Origin: Pirellulales bacterium
GTDB taxonomy: Bacteria > Planctomycetota > Planctomycetia > Pirellulales > Lacipirellulaceae
Reading direction: 5' to 3'
Assembly: GCA_022448265.1 (NCBI GenBank)
Contig: JAKVCC010000011.1
Span: forward strand, 112,985-176,984
DNA length: 64,000 bases
Position numbers and translations under genes: made by a program. Shown piece by piece: positions 62,907 to 64,000 of this stretch (within the stretch, counting starts at the first letter, position 1; every line of letters starts with the position of its first letter). The notes beneath the pieces were generated by a model. The model was not told where the DNA came from. It saw nothing but the letters and a program-made list of their open reading frames with translations, and did not search any database.

Positions 62907-64000
62907 TCATCGACAGGAGACAGGGGCTAAACTACGTTGCTGCCGCAGGACGAGACAGAGAGCCCCCAGAGCCATGAGCGAACAGGCGCCGGGCTCGGGA
63001 ATTGCAATGAGGGTGATACCAATCTGGTTTGGAAAGTAGGTTATGCTCCATAGACTTCCATCGAGATTGATCACATCATCAAACGTTCCGAACAGTCCTC
63101 CGTCTGCCTTCAGAAAGGTGAACGTGTCGGTCGTCGCGGGCATAAACCCGTCCAGGAGCGAGATGGTGAGCGTTCCAGAGAGCGTTGCTGTGCCCGAGAT
63201 ATCCAGAAAGTCAAATTCCGTCCCTTGCTCAAATCCACCAAGCTCGATGCTCAGGTTGCCGGCACTGCCCTGAAGGTAATTGCCATCAATGAGCAGGGTA
63301 CCGGGCGACGCGCCGGGGGAGATTGTGCCAGCCGTATTCGTGACATTGCCAGTAACGGTCCCCGTCCCCTGTAGGCTCCCGCCAAGCCCGTTTTCCAGCC
63401 CGGTTGCGCCAAGTGAGGTGGCCACAAGCTGCCCGCCACCCGATATCTCCACCATTCCATGGTTCTCAAGAACACTAAAATCAAGCCGGAGATTGCTGCC
63501 GTTGGACACCCTAAGCGTCCCTGTATTTGTGAAGTTCTCCGGACTGATCGAAAGCGTGCCACCGCTCTGGTTCGCGTGAATTAGGCCCGCGCTGTGGATC
63601 GTGTTGCCCGACCCGTAGCCGGACACATAACCCTTTCCTGATACCGTCACCGTACTGTCGAGCGTGAGCGTTCCGCCGTTGATCACCCGAACTGTCGCAT
63701 TGCTGTAATCCAGATTGATCGTTGCCGTGTCGCCCATATTGGCTGCCAAGCTTTGCGTCCCGTCAAAGTTCAGCGTCGACGAACTACCCATCAAGTTCGC
63801 CGTTCCGTTGAGAGTCAGGCCATTGACGATTGAGAAGTTCTGGTTGCCGCCCAGGTTCAGGTCCGCAGACAGCGTAACACCGTCGGCGAACTCGTTGCTG
63901 TTGCCCGTTGCGTTGAAATCAACATAGGACGTACCCCCCGTCACCGAACCGCCGACGAAATCAATCGCCCCGATCTCCTGAAGCATGCCGCCTGTGTTGT
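62907..64000 (-). CDS. PEP-CTERM autotransporter-repeat-like protein (5' end outside window)
   Basis: The frame is open to the right edge (NTGGMLQEIGAIDF reading continues past 63986), so the N-terminus is missing. The visible 364 residues consist of Gly/Ser/Thr/Asn-rich repeats (GGTLTLDSTVTVSGKGYVSG, VTGNVTNTAGTISPGASPGT) of the beta-helix autotransporter-associated kind. The C-terminus is a PEP-CTERM signal: PEPGACSLMALGALCLVLRQ then QRS, the recognition and membrane-anchor segment for an exosortase. It should be a secreted, surface-anchored protein. No exosortase is in the window. Confidence 0.88.
   Translation of the reverse strand, partial: NTGGMLQEIGAIDFVGGSVTGGTSYVDFNATGNSNEFADGVTLSADLNLGGNQNFSIVNGLTLNGTANLMGSSSTLNFDGTQSLAANMGDTATINLDYSNATVRVINGGTLTLDSTVTVSGKGYVSGYGSGNTIHSAGLIHANQSGGTLSISPENFTNTGTLRVSNGSNLRLDFSVLENHGMVEISGGGQLVATSLGATGLENGLGGSLQGTGTVTGNVTNTAGTISPGASPGTLLIDGNYLQGSAGNLSIELGGFEQGTEFDFLDISGTATLSGTLTISLLDGFMPATTDTFTFLKADGGLFGTFDDVINLDGSLWSITYFPNQIGITLIAIPEPGACSLMALGALCLVLRQQRSLAPVSCR

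Noticed and set aside
1..64000. CRISPR arrays, tRNAs, rRNAs or transposons
   Set aside because: No regularly spaced repeat-spacer units, no cloverleaf or rRNA landmarks and no transposase motifs were seen; the 17-bp tandem array has no spacers of CRISPR length.

Overview
The window looks like chromosomal DNA of a planctomycete, probably of the Pirellulales. The signs are a prepilin-type DUF1559 protein at the left edge, a PEP-CTERM autotransporter-repeat-like protein at the right edge, a DoxX plus Tat-exported Gfo/Idh/MocA pair, NPCBM-like and planctomycete-type haem domains, a soluble Ser/Thr kinase, and long operons of secreted proteins. Base composition is moderately GC-rich. I see no tRNA, rRNA, CRISPR array, insertion sequence or phage module.

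Layout. 1-12.9 kb (mostly minus strand): DUF1559 fragment, PfkB sugar kinase, acyl-CoA desaturase, three overlapping genes resembling the methanofuran-side-chain enzymes MfnE/MfnF/MfnD, then an Fe-S assembly run read sufR > nuoB > sufC > sufB > sufD > Rieske > sufT > mfnD-like > mfnF-like > mfnE-like. 13.2-23.5 kb: mixed genes (alanine/sodium symporter, dusB, a secreted coiled-coil protein, a kinase, a 2-hydroxyacid dehydrogenase, DoxX, Gfo/Idh/MocA). 23.5-48.7 kb: one co-directional minus-strand run of thirteen genes that starts with a giant PQQ-repeat/TPR protein and a prenyltransferase-like repeat protein, continues through MoxR, DUF58, BatA/VWA and large envelope proteins, and ends in three tandem HtrA-like proteins. 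49.2-59.9 kb (plus strand): an HU-family gene with a clear terminator, then a PQQ-alcohol oxidation operon: xoxF-like dehydrogenase, a triple-domain XoxJ-like binding protein, a di-haem cytochrome c, pqqA (only 50 codons), pqqB, pqqC, pqqD, pqqE and a MATE transporter. 60-64 kb: small genes, a cupin, a redoxin, an MscS channel and the PEP-CTERM protein.

How it fits together. The dehydrogenase carries the Asp-x-Asp signature of lanthanide-dependent enzymes, its operon encodes the whole core PQQ pathway, and the same window holds cofactor genes of H4MPT/methanofuran-linked C1 transfer. Together this suggests alcohol (possibly methanol) oxidation in the periplasm with formaldehyde handled by archaeal-type C1 cofactors. 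The most unusual items are the 823-residue three-lobed XoxJ-like protein, the MATE transporter translationally overlapping pqqE, and the protease trio in which the first member keeps Ser-His-Asp and the other two have lost all three catalytic residues.
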